Position numbers and translations under genes: made by a program | The notes under the pieces: generated by a model | Database searches by the model: none | The model's input: only the letters and a program-made list of their open reading frames with translations | What the model was told of the DNA's origin: nothing | In this document: one piece after another, positions 62,760 to 64,000 of the stretch | How the letters are laid out: each line of letters begins with the position of its first letter | How positions within the stretch are numbered: position 1 is the first letter of the stretch | From: Agapetus fuscipes | Lineage: Eukaryota > Arthropoda > Insecta > Trichoptera > Glossosomatidae | Length of the DNA stretch: 64,000 nt | Assembly (NCBI GenBank): GCA_951799405.1 | Contig: OX637333.1 | Location: 16,863,960 to 16,927,959 of the forward strand | Direction: 5' to 3'

Positions 62760-63290
62760 AACACCTAGTGCTCTAGATAACAAAAAACACACAAATATTA
62801 TGTATTATCGCTTGCCGCCAGATCGGCGGCAAAGCTGCTAAAATATTCTAAGTAATTTGATTGTGATAGACACTTCGCTCCACCAGTTCTTGTTTACCGT
62901 ATACGCCAATCTTGTCAAAGATGACTTTTTCGTGCAGTTGTCTTATGAATCAAATTCTACACAATCTGAGCTAAGAAAAACCGTCAAACTCCATAATGTG
63001 AGAGTTCTTTTAAATATTTATAATATAAATTTCTTGTTTTTATAAGACACATTGGTCCAGTACACATGCAAACATTGCTCATGTAAAATTTTCTCAATGG
63101 CGTTTATGATAAACAAGAACTAAGGCAGCAACTTGTGAAGCCAACGCAATCCATAGTTTTGGTGAACCCCACCTCCCGCCCCCCATCCTGCTCTCTCCTC
63201 CAGCACACACAGGGCCTAATAACTTAAACTCTATCCATGGCCCAGTAAATTATACATACGTATAGAAACCGTTCTCACTGTATAGTACCT
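62760..63290. other. No gene recognised
   Basis: A GCCGCCAGATCGGCGGC hairpin near 62815-62831 and a 62-codon frame from 62857 are the only structures. Neither is identifiable. Confidence 0.35.
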
Positions 63291-63306
63291 ATCGTGTCAC
63301 AACATA

Positions 63307-63525
63307 TCGGTAAAAGGCAACTCGTCCAACGACAGTTTGGCCATTGACAAATCAGTCACACGACACTTCGTCCACACGACTTTTCAGCTAATGACATTTC
63401 GGCCAAAGACAAATCGGTCATATCCGTAAAAGACAACCCCTCCAAAGACAACTCGGCCATAGACAAATCGGTCACTCGACACTTCGTCCACACGACATTT
63501 CGTCCACACAACTTTTCGGTCAAGA
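63307..63525. repeat. 116-bp tandem duplication of nested short repeats
   Basis: GTAAAAGGCAACTCGTCCAA and GTAAAAGACAACCCCTCCAA start the two units. Within them, CGACACTTCGTCCACACGAC, GACATTTCGGCC and GACAAATCGGTCA phrases alternate. Confidence 0.8.
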
Positions 63526-63834
63526 AGAAGTTACACTGTTGTTAGCTTAGTTGCGTTGCGTTAGATGCAGCATGTGTAACAGCCAACTTACACTAAAATA
63601 AAAAATAACTTTCAATGATAGAGATGGTCATAATAAAAGTTTGTTTGAGAGCAAGTTTTCTGTGGTGAAGCGGTCAGTGGACAATTAAAATAAATTGTAC
63701 AGCGGACTGCACAGGACTTTATAGCACAAAATACGGTCATGTTTAGTTCATAGCCAATTTTCATAACAAAACATTTAGTTGTGTGTAAGTAATGAAGCTA
63801 ATCTTTTTAAGCAATTGTCTTTTTGCAGTATTAT

Positions 63835-64000
63835 CATGGATCCCGTTTGTATCAAAACTAACACTTTGTTTGGTGGGTACCAATACTTTTCATTGATATT
63901 TTGGAAAGTTATGATTGATTATTATATGGGTACAACTTACTAGATTTTAAGACTCGTAGCCTAGTATTTTATATTAGGCGTTTTAGTACCAAGAATATTA
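63835..64000. repeat. AT-rich repeat shared with 23825, cut by window end
   Basis: CACTTTGTTTGGTGGGTACC and GGAAAGTTATGATTGATTAT align with the start of 23825-25140. Confidence 0.6.

Overview
This is a gene-poor, transposon-saturated piece of an arthropod genome, most likely an insect. The evidence is AT-rich DNA, spliced genes with GT-AG introns, and a TE mix of LINE, Penelope, Ty3/gypsy, Helitron, hAT, Tigger/pogo and ISL2EU-type elements. I cannot name the species. Nothing prokaryotic is present.

Only two host genes are recognisable and both run off what I can follow. A mitochondrial ribosomal protein L43 gene (mRpL43) has exons 1-2 on the minus strand at 27333-27643. Mediator subunit 28 (MED28) has exons 1-3 on the plus strand at 47379-47438, 59425-59501 and 61466-61658, with a 12-kb first intron packed with nested mobile DNA. 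A small hAT-like element ends just upstream of MED28 exon 3.

Region by region. 1-5.7 kb is the right part of a two-gene DNA transposon (SWIM/YqaJ-nuclease gene convergent with a THAP-DDE transposase gene). 5.7-9.2 kb is a decayed LINE (family A). 9.2-11.1 kb is Helitron debris split by a truncated LINE. 11.1-19 kb is a dense field of a 250-bp repeat (the 3' tail of LINE A, here 'T repeat'), a 16-bp minisatellite and a fold-back element. 19.6-20.7 kb is a hAT relic. 21.2-23 kb is a Penelope-like element. 23-30 kb holds further relics, mRpL43 and a satellite array of about 172-bp monomers. 30004-37283 is a nearly intact Ty3/gypsy element. 37632-47172 is a second, larger copy of the two-gene DNA transposon with both ends present. 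47.2-61.7 kb is MED28 and its intronic TEs. 61.7-64 kb is repeats.

The most interesting signals are four. (1) The gypsy Pol polyprotein continues past the integrase into a TARG1/OARD1-like macro (ADP-ribose-binding) domain followed by a CCCH zinc finger, and its Gag begins with a SAP motif. (2) A set of fold-back insertions with 13-14-bp (one apparently 12-bp) target duplications carries a hammerhead-ribozyme-like core with a palindromic helix III, resembling the motif downstream of the Penelope ORF. (3) The two-gene transposon exists as two diverged copies with shared gene order, intron positions, AT-flanked AGGGTA termini and perfect TGACGTCA octamers near the ends. (4) The transposase linker of the second copy holds about 18 identical 12-residue repeats. 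Coordinates of degenerate repeats are accurate to roughly 10-20 bases.
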